This document shows positions 30,862-40,172 of a stretch of DNA of 64,000 nucleotides, one piece after another. Both the position numbers and the translations under genes were made by a program. The DNA comes from Pseudomonas sp. ANT_J12 (GTDB lineage: Bacteria; Pseudomonadota; Gammaproteobacteria; Pseudomonadales; Pseudomonadaceae): contig NZ_VOBN01000005.1 in NCBI RefSeq assembly GCF_008370045.1, positions 124,001-188,000 of the forward strand, written 5' to 3'. The notes below the pieces were generated by a model. It searched no databases, was not told the DNA's origin, and saw only the letters and a program-made list of their open reading frames with translations. Position 1 is the first letter of the stretch, and each line of letters starts with the position of its first letter.

Positions 30862-31311
30862 ATGAAATACGTTCATTCCCTCGTAGTGCTACTCGCCGCT
30901 CTAGGCGTGTTGATGTTCCCAACCCTGTCCTATGCCGCCAGCCTCGACCCGGTCGACAGTTCGGGCGTGCAAGTCCAGCCGCAATTGCAAAACGGGATCA
31001 GCTACCTGTCCGGTGGTATTGGCGAGGATGAGGCAAAGGCCATCCAGCAGGCCAAGGGTTACAACCTGCACATGACGTTTTCCGTGGGGTCGCTGAATGA
31101 ATACATCCCCGACGTGGATGTGGTCATTCAAAAAGCCCAGGGGCAAACCGTGCTGACGCTTAATCAGGCTGGCCCTCTGGTTTATGTCCAGTTGCCCGCC
31201 GGCAAGTACACCGTGGTTGCGACACGCAATGGCGAGGTGCGGCGTGACGTGACGGATGTCGGGGACGGCACGGCGCGCAATCTGGTTTTCCACTGGAATG
31301 GTGACAGCTAG
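30862..31311 (+). CDS. Exported hypothetical protein
   Basis: Protein of 149 residues with a signal peptide (MKYVHSLVVLLAALGVLMFP, cleavage after SYA). It contains a short beta-rich domain (YNLHMTFSVGSLNEYIPDVDVVIQKA, VYVQLPAGKYTVVATRNGEVRRDV) that resembles carboxypeptidase-regulatory-like or PEGA-type beta folds. GGGAG lies 9 bases before the ATG. The end overlaps the convergent MocR gene by 4 bases. Function unknown; periplasmic location is expected. Confidence 0.82.
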   Translation: MKYVHSLVVLLAALGVLMFPTLSYAASLDPVDSSGVQVQPQLQNGISYLSGGIGEDEAKAIQQAKGYNLHMTFSVGSLNEYIPDVDVVIQKAQGQTVLTLNQAGPLVYVQLPAGKYTVVATRNGEVRRDVTDVGDGTARNLVFHWNGDS

Positions 31312-32762
31312 AGGTGCATTTTCTGCCGCACCGGCGAGTTGCCCGCCGCCAGGTGCGCGCATTCGGCAATGACGCTCAAGCTCTGCATGACTGGCGGCGA
31401 CAGCGTTGTCCCCAGGCATATTCTGAGTCCGGTGGTGGGATGCCCGTCGGCGAAAAAGATCCCGCTGCCGGCCACATGGCAACCTCGTTCGCTCGCCAGA
31501 CGTTCCAGCGCCGACATGTCCGTGTGCTCCGGCAGTTCGATCCAGTGGATGAAACCGCCTTGTGGAGGAACGTAGAGCGTACCCACGGGAAAATCCGACC
31601 GAACCCGTGCTTCAAAAAAACGGGAGAGCGAGGACAGTTGCGCCCTGAGCCTGGCGCAGTGCTCTTCCATGTACCCACGGCCGATGAACTCACTGAGTAC
31701 ATGTTGCGCAAGGCTTGAGACAGCCAGGTTGCGGGAAAACATGTGCGCAAGAATCGCATCGCGGTACTTGCCGGCGACACACCAGCCCACGCGATAACCC
31801 GGGGCAACCGTCTTGGAGAATGAAGAGCAGTAAATCGTCTGGCCGCTGGTGTCGTAGCTCTTGATGGCGCGTGTGCGCTCACCTTCAGGCACCAGATCGA
31901 AAAAAATATCGTCTTCGATAATCGGCACATCCGCCGCGCGTGCCACCCGTGAAAGTCGTGCGCGGGTTTCATCGGGCATGATGAAGCCGCGTGGGTTTTG
32001 CAGGGTTGGATTGAGAAAGATCACCGCAACCTTTTTCTGTTTCAAGGCTTCTTCGAGATGATCGACATCGATGCCCAGTTTGCCGTGCGTCCGAATAGGC
32101 AGGGCGCGCATGCCCAGGCGTTCAATGGTCTGGAGTATTCCGTAGTAAGTGGGGGTTTCGATGGCGACGGTCGAGCCCCTGGGCGCGATGGCTTCGAGGG
32201 CCAGTTCCAAGGCGATCGTATCGCCTGACGTCACGAGGATATCGTCCGGTCCGCAGACGACACCGCGTGCCAGCATGAGTCCGGCAATTCGCCGTCTCAG
32301 CGCCGGCAGGCCGGGAGGGGCCACCAGCCCGGTCAACGCGTTGTCGGCTTTGGTCGCCACGGCGCCCAGGCACTTGTTCAACAGCACGTGAGGGGTGAGA
32401 TCGCTGTGCAAGACGGCGGAACTCAACGATGCCGTGGCGCGCGAGGCTGCCTGGGAGAGCATTGTGACGACGGCATGATTGACGTTGACCGTGACACTGG
32501 AGAAATCAAAACCGCTCGCAGGTTTCGCCTGCGCTGATGCCGAGACGAAATAACCGACACGCGGAACGGTAAAGACATAGGCATTGGCTTGCAGATCAGA
32601 CAGCGCGCGCTGAACGGTGGTGATGCTGGTTTCAAACAGCCGGGCCAGGGTCCGGATCGAGGGCAGTTTTGATTCCGCCGCCCATTCACCACTTTCGATC
32701 TGGCGAATCACCCAGTCATTGACTATCCGCCAGTGTTTGTCGGCTCGATCAAACCTATCCAT
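31308..32762 (-). CDS. MocR/PdxR-type regulator with aminotransferase-like domain
   Basis: PLP-binding transcription factor of 484 residues. The N-terminal GntR winged helix-turn-helix spans about residues 10-75 (LPSIRTLARLFETSITTVQRALSDL). It is joined to an aminotransferase class-I fold with VTSGDTIALELALEA, ETPTYYGIL, EDDIFFDLV and the PLP-lysine in CSSFSKTVAPGYRVGW. It lies 30 bases downstream of a permease gene on the same strand, so it probably regulates that transporter in response to an amino compound or PLP adduct. Confidence 0.92.
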   Translation of the reverse strand: MDRFDRADKHWRIVNDWVIRQIESGEWAAESKLPSIRTLARLFETSITTVQRALSDLQANAYVFTVPRVGYFVSASAQAKPASGFDFSSVTVNVNHAVVTMLSQAASRATASLSSAVLHSDLTPHVLLNKCLGAVATKADNALTGLVAPPGLPALRRRIAGLMLARGVVCGPDDILVTSGDTIALELALEAIAPRGSTVAIETPTYYGILQTIERLGMRALPIRTHGKLGIDVDHLEEALKQKKVAVIFLNPTLQNPRGFIMPDETRARLSRVARAADVPIIEDDIFFDLVPEGERTRAIKSYDTSGQTIYCSSFSKTVAPGYRVGWCVAGKYRDAILAHMFSRNLAVSSLAQHVLSEFIGRGYMEEHCARLRAQLSSLSRFFEARVRSDFPVGTLYVPPQGGFIHWIELPEHTDMSALERLASERGCHVAGSGIFFADGHPTTGLRICLGTTLSPPVMQSLSVIAECAHLAAGNSPVRQKMHL

Positions 32763-32792
32763 AAGTTCTCGTGGGCGAATTCGGGAATGACG

Positions 32793-34217
32793 TCAAAGAA
32801 AATAAAGTAAAACGACCCCGGCCGCAGCAACGATGGCGATATTGAGGCAAACAAGGCCAAAGGCGAATCGGATCAGCGTGTGCTCCTCCTGCCGATTGGC
32901 GCCTGCCAGCCCGGTGATCAGAGAAAGAATGGACAACGATCCCAGCGCGCCATGCCCGGCCGCACTGTTGACCATCGCGGCAAGCCAGGGCCCGTGCCCC
33001 GTTGCCAGGGCGGCGATAGACGGCATGACGAGGGTGTTGCCGCCCACGTTGGATCCCGTGACATAGCCGGCAATACCCGCCAGCACCGCGATGGTCGGAG
33101 CCAGTGAGACACCGGACAGCGATTGCAGTGTGTGTTGCGCCTCCAGCAGAAACCCGGCGTTGACCATGACCTGGGACAACAGCAGAAACAGGAAAATCGT
33201 GCTGACCGGGAACCTGGCTCGGTTGAACAGGGGGCGCCAGGGGAAGCCCGTCGCCGCGCCGTCCTTTATCGACATCAGCAGGGTGACGATCAGCAGCGCC
33301 AGCCCGGGGGATGCCAGCGGTTTCCACGACACATGCTCGCCTTTGACGATCCAGAGTGCGTCCCAACCGGTGAGCACAAATAACCCGCGCGACGCGACGA
33401 TGACGCCCAGCAACGCCAGGTAAGGCCATGCCGCGCTCGGCCAGCGCACCCGCTTTTTACGCTGAAAGAACGAAATCCCCAGGCCCACGCCCGCAACGGC
33501 AAGGCCCGCCAGCACGCCTGACACTTCCGGGCCTATCCACCGATTGACGCCATAGAGCACCGCCACGAACAGCGCCGTCACCATCATGAGCCCAAGCCAC
33601 GGCGCGACGGTGCGTACTCCCGCTTGCCACAAGGCGATGGCGGCGAGGCAGAGGAAGACGGGCGCGCTGATCAGTGCCGAGTGACTACCGAGTGTTTCAG
33701 GCGGTAAATCAGCCAGCAACGCGCCAATCACGGTGGCAAGCCCCAAGGTCCCCCACGGCATGATGACCATGCCGGCGAGGGCGATTTTCATACCCGACTG
33801 GCGCGTGAACAGGCCCATCAACAGCGGCACGGTGGCGATCAGGGACACGCCGAAGCCTGTCATCGATTCGAGCAGCGGGGCCAGGCCCAGCACAATGAAG
33901 AGGACTTGCGCGGGGGGTGTCCAGCCGAGCTCCTTGACCCAGTCGCCAATGGCCTGTGGCGCGCCACCGCGCTCGACGAATATGACAAAGGCCAGGCCCG
34001 GCACAATCACGCAGGCGGTACTCAGTAACAGTATCGCAGTGTCCTGAAAGATGGCCGTCGTGATCGCCACCGAAAGAGGGCCCGCAGCCCCCGAGACCCA
34101 CAACACAAACACCAGCGCGACACCCGCCAGCGCGGCTTGTACCGGAGGCCTGCGCATGATGAGGATCAGGGCGATTACCAGGCCGATGGGCGACATTTGC
34201 AGCAAGAGTGGAGCCAT
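32793..34217 (-). CDS. L-lactate permease-family transporter
   Basis: Integral membrane carrier of 474 residues with roughly 12-14 hydrophobic spans. Family hallmarks are LLESMTGFGVSLIATVPLL and GIAGYVTGSNVGGNTLVMPS. Members import lactate or glycolate with protons. Coexpression with a MocR regulator is unusual for lactate uptake and hints at a different organic acid or amino-acid-derived substrate. AAGGAA lies 8 bases before the ATG. First gene of a two-gene operon. Confidence 0.88.
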   Translation of the reverse strand: MAPLLLQMSPIGLVIALILIMRRPPVQAALAGVALVFVLWVSGAAGPLSVAITTAIFQDTAILLLSTACVIVPGLAFVIFVERGGAPQAIGDWVKELGWTPPAQVLFIVLGLAPLLESMTGFGVSLIATVPLLMGLFTRQSGMKIALAGMVIMPWGTLGLATVIGALLADLPPETLGSHSALISAPVFLCLAAIALWQAGVRTVAPWLGLMMVTALFVAVLYGVNRWIGPEVSGVLAGLAVAGVGLGISFFQRKKRVRWPSAAWPYLALLGVIVASRGLFVLTGWDALWIVKGEHVSWKPLASPGLALLIVTLLMSIKDGAATGFPWRPLFNRARFPVSTIFLFLLLSQVMVNAGFLLEAQHTLQSLSGVSLAPTIAVLAGIAGYVTGSNVGGNTLVMPSIAALATGHGPWLAAMVNSAAGHGALGSLSILSLITGLAGANRQEEHTLIRFAFGLVCLNIAIVAAAGVVLLYFL

Positions 34218-34423
34218 ACGCTGTTTTCCTTAACCGTGAGTCTGTCCGCAGTGGGGCGCTTGCATTGATGGGGGCAATCAGTGACTCGCCGAGGCTTGGA
34301 GAGGTTGGCGATTTTTCCGGCGAGGGGAGAGACACAGGTTTTGTGTTTTTTTCAGTACAGCTGAAATCCCGCGCTGTTCGCGCAGGTATGATCACGTCCT
34401 TTAGCGATTGATCAGGGACGACA

Positions 34424-34999
34424 ATGATAAAGCGGCACTCATGGATGGGACCGGCGGTGGCGGCGCTATTGAGCGCAACCGGACAAGCGTGGGCGAGCGA
34501 GCCGTCCTCGGTGTACCTGCGTTGCACCATGGCCCCGGCGCAGTACGCCAAGGCAATGGCGGCGGCCCCGGGTTCGGCGCACGCGTACAGCGACTGGCAA
34601 CAGTGGTTCGACGGGGTGGACATGTCCGGCTCGGGCAAGGTCGATGCCGAATCGCTGCGTGATTCTGGGGCGCAGAGCCTGGAGGAGCTGCTGCAAGCCT
34701 GGGGCGGGCTGTCTCGGTATGACCCGGCCACAGGGAGTTGGCAGTATGCCTTGCCGCAATTCAGCGAGAACTACGGCGAGATGATCCAGTTGCTGGCGCC
34801 GCTGCGCAGTGTTGCCCCTTACTGCGAAGCCAATTCCGACAGTTTCCTGTTGGTCTATTCGTACATCTGGGGCAATGGTGACAACGCCTACCTGACCCTC
34901 GACAAACAGCGCAGCCAGTTCGCAGCCGCGCCAACGCCCGCCCAGCGTAAAGAGGCCGACGCGGCGCTCGAGTCGCTGATGGATTCAGATGCGGACTAA
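34424..34999 (+). CDS. Exported hypothetical protein
   Basis: Protein of 191 residues with a signal peptide ending near QAWA (about residue 24). The mature part begins EPSSVYLRC and includes WFDGVDMSGSGKVDAESLRD, which loosely recalls a calcium-binding loop but lacks a full EF-hand. Two Cys (YLRC and APYC) could form a disulfide. AGGGA lies 6 bases before the ATG. No known family recognised; periplasmic. Confidence 0.8.
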   Translation: MIKRHSWMGPAVAALLSATGQAWASEPSSVYLRCTMAPAQYAKAMAAAPGSAHAYSDWQQWFDGVDMSGSGKVDAESLRDSGAQSLEELLQAWGGLSRYDPATGSWQYALPQFSENYGEMIQLLAPLRSVAPYCEANSDSFLLVYSYIWGNGDNAYLTLDKQRSQFAAAPTPAQRKEADAALESLMDSDAD

Positions 35000-35061
35000 G
35001 GCGGCCTCGAGTGCTGGTTGGATTGTCGCGACGCCATATGATTTAAAAAAGGATGCTGGAT

Positions 35062-35349
35062 TTGAAACGGATTTTACGCGTGGGTTCTGTGGTGAGCCTT
35101 GCTCTGGTGCTCGCCGGTTGTGGAACGCTGATGGGCCGACTGAATGGCGCATCGGAAGAAAATTACTACAAAGGCGTTGATGGCGATCTCCACCTGCTGG
35201 GCGCCAGGGGCGGCGGTAGCAGCGGTATGCCGGAGGCGGTCATTTGCTACTTCATGATTGTGTGTCCGCTCATCACGGTGGTGTCCCTGCCGGTGGATGC
35301 CGCGCTGGACACCGTGTTGCTGCCAGTGGATTACGTCAACACGTTATGA
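35062..35349 (+). CDS. YceK/YidQ-family small lipoprotein
   Basis: Outer-envelope lipoprotein of about 95 residues. The signal peptide MKRILRVGSVVSLALVLAGC ends in a lipobox (LAGC), with the modified Cys at about residue 20. The remainder has the DUF1375 pattern VICYFMIVCPLITVVSLPVDAALDTVLLPVDYV. The TTG at 35062 is favoured because AAAGGA lies 8 bases upstream; the ATG at 35053, three codons earlier, would overlap that site. Its job is unknown. Confidence 0.85.
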   Translation: MKRILRVGSVVSLALVLAGCGTLMGRLNGASEENYYKGVDGDLHLLGARGGGSSGMPEAVICYFMIVCPLITVVSLPVDAALDTVLLPVDYVNTL

Positions 35350-35576
35350 CGCAACCTTAATCTGACGCGTCCTGTGGCGCGTCAGGAGGCTGGCCGGGCT
35401 AATCGACGAGGCTGTTTGCGTTTGGCTCGTCCGACGGCGCCATCACGATTCTGCGCAGCCAGAACGCTGCTGTTCCCGTGGCAAGCAAACCAAGGGCGCT
35501 GATGCTGTGCCTGGCAATCAGCAACCAGCACGTCCGTTCGAACGCAGAAACCGCACCGGATCAAATCGCAGGCATA

Positions 35577-35609
35577 AAAAAACCCTGAATCTTGCGATTC
35601 AGGGTTTTC
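35577..35609 (-). terminator. Terminator of tRNA-Phe
   Basis: AAACCCTGAATC-TTGC-GATTCAGGGTTT directly downstream of the tRNA on the minus strand, with a T-run in that direction. Confidence 0.9.
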
Positions 35610-35615
35610 GGTATT

Positions 35616-35691
35616 TGGTGCCCAGAGACGGAATCGAACCGCCGACACGGGGATTTTCAATCCCCTGCTCTACCGACTGAGCTATCTGGGC
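35616..35691 (-). tRNA. tRNA-Phe (anticodon GAA)
   Basis: Complete 76-base cloverleaf on the minus strand. It has GCCCAGATAGCTCAG at the 5' end, an anticodon loop TTGAAAA (anticodon GAA), T-loop GTTCGATTC and encoded CCA. Confidence 0.97.
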
Positions 35692-35794
35692 AACGGGGCG
35701 CATTAAACTGGTTTTTCAGGGGGTCGTCAAGAAAGTTTTCAAAAAAATTTTAATTATTACCGTCGCTTACGTTCCGACCCCCGAAAAATCGGGA

Positions 35795-36067
35795 TTATTC
35801 AGCCGGCGGAACGTAGCCTTCGGCCTGGGCGTATTCCTCGCCGGAAAAGAACTTGTCCATCTCGCCCTGCAGATATTTGCGATCTTCGGCGTTCATCATG
35901 TTCAGGCGTTTTTCGTTGATCAGCAGGGTCTGGTGTTTCTGCCAGTCGGCCCAGGCCTTGGCGGAAACGTGGTCAAGAATGTCCTGACCTTTTACGCCCG
36001 GGAACGGCGCGTGCGCCAGGGCGGGCAATTCTTCTTTGTACTTGCGGCACATGATGGTGCGGGTCAT
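35795..36067 (-). CDS. yggX: YggX, oxidative damage protection/iron trafficking protein
   Basis: Cytoplasmic protein of 90 residues that protects iron-sulfur enzymes and is thought to handle Fe(II). Family features are [17 protein letters not shown] with the single Cys7, [18 protein letters not shown], and [21 protein letters not shown]. The ATG overlaps the mutY stop by 4 bases, the same mutY-yggX coupling seen across gamma-proteobacteria and consistent with a shared role in oxidative damage. Confidence 0.97.
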   Translation of the reverse strand: MTRTIMCRKYKEELPALAHAPFPGVKGQDILDHVSAKAWADWQKHQTLLINEKRLNMMNAEDRKYLQGEMDKFFSGEEYAQAEGYVPPAE

Positions 36068-37131
36068 GACGACTCTCCTGCGTTCAATACGGCGGCCGCG
36101 CGTTCGAGCAAGGTTTTGACCGGGGCGGCAAGGCCCAGGCGCGGCGGGGTGGCGAGGTTATACCAGAGCCAGTCGGCCTCGGCCACGTGATGGCCTGCCT
36201 CCTGGACCTGGACAAGCCAGGGTTCGATGGACAATTGAAAGTGGCTGAAGGTGTGCACCAGGCTCGGCAACGCCTGTTGGCTGCCCAGTTCCAGCGAGTG
36301 CTGGGTGGCCAGGTGTTGCAGGTCGTCGAGGTCGTCGAGCTCCGGCAAACTCCACAAACCACCCCACAAGCCCGTGGAAGGGCGACGGTAAAGCAGAATC
36401 GCGCCTTCGCCGTTGGCGAGCATCGGCATCAGCGTGCGCTTCTGCGGTACGGCTTTGCGTGGCTTGGGGATCGGGTAGCGGGTTTCCAGGCCGAGCATGT
36501 GCGCTTCGCAGCCCTTTTCCAGCGGGCAGAGCAGGCAACTCGGTTTGCTGCGGGTGCAGAGCGTGGCGCCCAGGTCCATCATCGCCTGGGTGTAGGCGTT
36601 GACCCGATCATGGGGCGTAAAGCGCTCAGCGTTCGCCCAGAGCTGTTTGGCGACCTTCGGCTCACCCGGATAACCCTCTTGCGCGGTAAAGCGCGCCAGC
36701 ACGCGTTTAACGTTGCCATCGAGGATCGGTGCCCGCAGGCCCATGCTCAGGCTGGCGATGGCGCCGGCCGTGGACAACCCGATGCCCGGCAACTCGACCA
36801 GTTTTTCCACATCCCGGGGAAACTCACCGCCATGTTCGGCAACGACGATCTTCGCGGTCTTCTGCAGATTGCGCGCACGGGTGTAGTAACCCAGGCCCGT
36901 CCACAGGTGCAGCACTTCGTCTTCCGGCGCGGCGGCCAGGGCCTCGACCGTCGGCAGCGAAGCCATGAACCGGTCGAAGTAATTCAGCACGGTGCTGACC
37001 TGGGTCTGTTGCAGCATGATTTCCGAGACCCACACCCGATACGGGGTGATGCCCTGTTGCCAGGGCAAATCGTGGCGGCCGTGGCGGTCGTACCAATCCA
37101 GCACCGCCGATGAAAACTGCTCGGCTCTCAT
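36064..37131 (-). CDS. mutY: Adenine DNA glycosylase MutY
   Basis: Removes adenine mispaired with 8-oxoguanine; 355 residues. The helix-hairpin-helix [15 protein letters not shown] is followed by the catalytic Asp region [13 protein letters not shown]. The iron-sulfur ligands are in [17 protein letters not shown], and a C-terminal NUDIX-like domain recognises 8-oxoG ([20 protein letters not shown]). [22 protein letters not shown] is the usual N-terminal core. Overlaps asmA and yggX by 4 bases on either side. Confidence 0.98.
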   Translation of the reverse strand: MRAEQFSSAVLDWYDRHGRHDLPWQQGITPYRVWVSEIMLQQTQVSTVLNYFDRFMASLPTVEALAAAPEDEVLHLWTGLGYYTRARNLQKTAKIVVAEHGGEFPRDVEKLVELPGIGLSTAGAIASLSMGLRAPILDGNVKRVLARFTAQEGYPGEPKVAKQLWANAERFTPHDRVNAYTQAMMDLGATLCTRSKPSCLLCPLEKGCEAHMLGLETRYPIPKPRKAVPQKRTLMPMLANGEGAILLYRRPSTGLWGGLWSLPELDDLDDLQHLATQHSLELGSQQALPSLVHTFSHFQLSIEPWLVQVQEAGHHVAEADWLWYNLATPPRLGLAAPVKTLLERAAAVLNAGESS

Positions 37132-39359
37132 CGCTTGAACAGCCCCTTCAACGCGTTTTTCAGTTCAGGGCTGACTTTGTCCCCGAGCTTCTCGTCGATC
37201 TTGTCGCTGAGTTTCTCGCCCGCCAGTTTGGCGGCGACCTGGCCCATGCGTTCGTTATCCACGCGGCAAGCCTTGGCCCCGAGTTCAAGTGGACCACGGC
37301 AGCGCAGCGGCCATTCGATGCCGACAAACTTCTCGCCGACCTGACAGGCCGGATCAGGCATGGCGCTGGTGTCGCCTTCGACGAGGATGCCGACGCGATA
37401 GTCCATGCCCAGCACCCGCAGATCGACGTCGCCGTCACCATTGACGGTCATGCCGGGAATGCGCACTTTCATGTCCGGATTGCTCGCCACGCCGTTGCGG
37501 AAGGTCAGGTTGCCCTTGAGTTCCTGGAATGGCGTGTCCTTGCCCCGGGGTTCGCCGCTGAGGGTTTTGCGATTCAGGGTGGCGATGCCTTTGCACAGCT
37601 GTTGTTCAAGATTGGCGTTGAGCAGCACGCCATTGTTGATGACGAAACTGGCGTTGCCGTTGAGCGTTTCGATCAGCGCGCTCTGGCTATTGCCGCTACC
37701 GGTCAGCGCACTGTTGAGCGTCACCAGGCCTTTGACCGGCGGGTTTTTGCCCTGGCTTTCAAGGATTTTTTCCACCGGCACCTTGGTGATGCGGGTTTGC
37801 ATGCTCAGTGCGGGCACGGGCTGGCGCACGTCGAGGGTGCCCTTGGCTTCGAAGTTGCCGTTGTACAAGTCACCCCGCAGGTTCTCCAGGGTCAGCAGGC
37901 CGCCCTGGCCGGTGGCCTTGAGCGCAGCGTTCTGGATCGGCAGTTTGTCGAGGGTCAGTTGGCCGAACGTCAGGTCGGCATCCACATCGAGTTTGGCCAG
38001 GCGCTCCACCGGCAACAGGCGCTCGGTGCTCCACGCGCCTTTGGTCGGTGAGGGCGGCAGCGGCGTGCTGCCCGCGCCCGCCATGGCATCGGCCTCGGTG
38101 CTGGCCACTTCAGCCTGGCGCACTTGCGTCGCGCTGTTGGCTGCGGCGGATTTCGGCGGCAGATAGCGATCGACGTTGAACGTGTCAGCCTTGAGGATCG
38201 CGCGCAGCGATTGCTTGGCGAAATCCTCGATGGCGATACGGCCGCTGAAGCTGCTGTCGTCGACTTTCAGGTTGATGTTGTCGAACGCCAGGCTGGTAGG
38301 CGTCCCGGAGAGACGGCTGACCAGCTCGACTTTACTCAGGCTGCCCTCGGCCATGGCCGGGAGTTTCTGGCCGATGCTGTCGACGAATTTGGCCAGGTCA
38401 AACTGGGCAATCGACAGGCCGCCGTTGACTTGCGGGGTCTTGTCGAGGTCGTTGACCTTCAGCTCGCCCAGCGCGCGCAACTGGTTGGCGGAGATCTTGA
38501 TCCCGGTCCATTCGGCGACGTTGGCTGCTTTATCCAGCAACAACTGGCCTTGGGCGGCGAAGGTCATGGTCTTGCCTTGCAGCGGATCGCCAGTGACTTC
38601 GCCCGACAGTTTCATGTCTTCGAACTGGTAACGCTGGAGGGCGCGGGCGATGCGCAACTCGCCGTTCAACTCGGTACGCACGCGCAGCGCCGGCTGGTTG
38701 GAAGACAGGAATGCGGTGAGTTTGAGCGGAATATTGGTCGAGTCGTGGACCGCGCCGGTGCTCATCTGAATGCTTTCGGCGCTGTAGATCTTGCCGGTTT
38801 TTTCATCGTTGTATTCAACCCGCGCGTTGTTCACGGTCAGGCTGTCGATGTCCAGGCGGATCGGCTGCGGCGGTTTTTCCGCGACGACGGGCGCTTCCGG
38901 GGCCGGTTCGCCAGCGGCAACGGCAGGCGGGGTCGCGCCAGTAGTGGCCGGGGCCGGGACTTTGCCGATGTCTTCCCAGTTGCCGTGGCCATCCTTGTCA
39001 CGGTTCAGGCGCAGGTTCAGGCCTTCGACGCGTACGTCGCTCATCTGCACTTCACGGCGCAGCAGTGGCAGCACGCGCACGGACAGGCCGAGCATCTGCA
39101 AGTCTGCAAACGGTTCGGTGGGTTTGACCAGGGTCGCGACACTGGCTTCGTGCAATTCCAGGCCCAGCCACGGGAACAGGCTCCAACCGATGTCGCCATT
39201 GAGCGTCAGCTCGATGTGGGCCTTGTCGCGGGCAATCTGGCGAATCTCGTCTTTATAGTCGTTGGGATCGAAGAGGTGGGTCAGGGCAAAGCCCAGCGCC
39301 ACAATGATCAGCAACAGCCCGAGAAGTACCAGACCCAGGATTTTGCCGAACGCTTTCAT
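37128..39359 (-). CDS. asmA: AsmA-family outer membrane assembly protein
   Basis: Large envelope protein of 743 residues anchored by an N-terminal membrane segment (about 7-27, [20 protein letters not shown]). It is followed by the AsmA domain beginning [12 protein letters not shown] and a C-terminal AsmA repeat region. A Pro/Ala-rich linker near 135-165 separates parts. AsmA proteins belong to a group now linked to phospholipid transport to the outer membrane. AAGGA lies 8 bases before the ATG. First gene of asmA-mutY-yggX. Confidence 0.93.
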   Translation of the reverse strand: MKAFGKILGLVLLGLLLIIVALGFALTHLFDPNDYKDEIRQIARDKAHIELTLNGDIGWSLFPWLGLELHEASVATLVKPTEPFADLQMLGLSVRVLPLLRREVQMSDVRVEGLNLRLNRDKDGHGNWEDIGKVPAPATTGATPPAVAAGEPAPEAPVVAEKPPQPIRLDIDSLTVNNARVEYNDEKTGKIYSAESIQMSTGAVHDSTNIPLKLTAFLSSNQPALRVRTELNGELRIARALQRYQFEDMKLSGEVTGDPLQGKTMTFAAQGQLLLDKAANVAEWTGIKISANQLRALGELKVNDLDKTPQVNGGLSIAQFDLAKFVDSIGQKLPAMAEGSLSKVELVSRLSGTPTSLAFDNINLKVDDSSFSGRIAIEDFAKQSLRAILKADTFNVDRYLPPKSAAANSATQVRQAEVASTEADAMAGAGSTPLPPSPTKGAWSTERLLPVERLAKLDVDADLTFGQLTLDKLPIQNAALKATGQGGLLTLENLRGDLYNGNFEAKGTLDVRQPVPALSMQTRITKVPVEKILESQGKNPPVKGLVTLNSALTGSGNSQSALIETLNGNASFVINNGVLLNANLEQQLCKGIATLNRKTLSGEPRGKDTPFQELKGNLTFRNGVASNPDMKVRIPGMTVNGDGDVDLRVLGMDYRVGILVEGDTSAMPDPACQVGEKFVGIEWPLRCRGPLELGAKACRVDNERMGQVAAKLAGEKLSDKIDEKLGDKVSPELKNALKGLFKR

Positions 39360-39435
39360 GGGCGAGTCCTTGTAGTTAGTCGAATTCGAAATTTAGCCGG
39401 GGAGTATAGCGCTCCGAAACTGACGACCGGTCAGT

Positions 39436-39840
39436 TCATATGGGCAGCACGTCCAGCGGCACGTTCAGTTTGGCTGCCAGTGCCTGGGCTTCCAGATGCC
39501 CGGCGGGCGCCAGCAGGCGCAAAGTTGCGCCCGACTGCGACGCCATTTTTTGCGCTTCGTTCACCAGGCGCTCCGCCACGCCACGGCGTCGGGTGATTTT
39601 TCGTACGCAAATTTGGGAAAGGTGCCAGACGTCCGATTGGCGTTGCAGGCGTGCGGCGCCCAGCAACCGATCGTTGAAGCGCCCGGCGATCAGCGAACCG
39701 TCGCCCAGGCAGCCTTCGATCAACTGCACCTCGCCGGCAAACGGCGCAAACAGCCAGTCCGGTGCGTCGCGGTAGATCTTCTGCAGGTCTTGTTGATCCT
39801 GATAAGTGGCTTCAGTCAACGGCTCGACTATTATCGGCAT
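39436..39840 (-). CDS. PanZ-family GNAT-like protein
   Basis: GNAT-fold protein of 134 residues similar to PanZ/PanM, the acetyl-CoA sensor that promotes maturation of aspartate decarboxylase. The acetyl-CoA loop is IRRRG-like (KITRRRGVAERLVNEA), preceded by VWHLSQICVRK. ATG 39840 starts the conserved MPIIVEPLTEATYQDQQDL and has AGGAG 5 bases upstream; earlier in-frame sequence is repeat-derived. The gene lies just upstream of asmA on the same strand with 76 bases between them. Confidence 0.85.
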   Translation of the reverse strand: MPIIVEPLTEATYQDQQDLQKIYRDAPDWLFAPFAGEVQLIEGCLGDGSLIAGRFNDRLLGAARLQRQSDVWHLSQICVRKITRRRGVAERLVNEAQKMASQSGATLRLLAPAGHLEAQALAAKLNVPLDVLPI

Positions 39841-40172
39841 GGCGGCTCCTGTCAGATGGGTACAGATTTCGACCTGTGGGAGCTGCCGAAGGCTGCGATC
39901 TTTTGATCTTTCGTCGGTTACAAAAAAATCAAAAGTTCGCAGCCTTCGGCAGCTCCTGCAAAAGAAAGAGATCAGATGACATAGAAAAGGTGATGTCAGT
40001 TTGGTTTTTCTGTCACGAGCAAATGGTAACCTCTCCACGTTCGTCCGTCCTTCTGCGACGTAACGTCGCGCCCAAATGGAGCTTCACCCAAGAAAAAGGT
40101 CATGCCTGCGTGCATATAAGGCTGAGGGTGAGGAGTGGCTGGCGAACCATACTAATAATTGGGGGATACACA
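39841..40172. other. Divergent intergenic region with REP doublet
   Basis: Carries the REP doublet and about 200 bases leading to the MFS gene. No coding region is seen. Confidence 0.55.
39873..39958. repeat. Long REP-type inverted pair
   Basis: Arms at about 39879-39906 and 39929-39956 are complementary over 28 bases with one mismatch (core GAGCTGCCGAAGGCTGCGA). This is a common P. fluorescens/P. putida REP sequence arranged as an inverted doublet. It lies in the divergent promoter region between the PanZ-like and MFS genes. Confidence 0.88.

Noticed and set aside
35404..35560. Possible small minus-strand ORF ending SLVD just downstream of the lipoprotein gene
   Set aside because: Hydrophobic and protein-like (ALGLLATGTAAFWLRRIV), but lacks an ATG or GTG start with a ribosome binding site; too weak to annotate.
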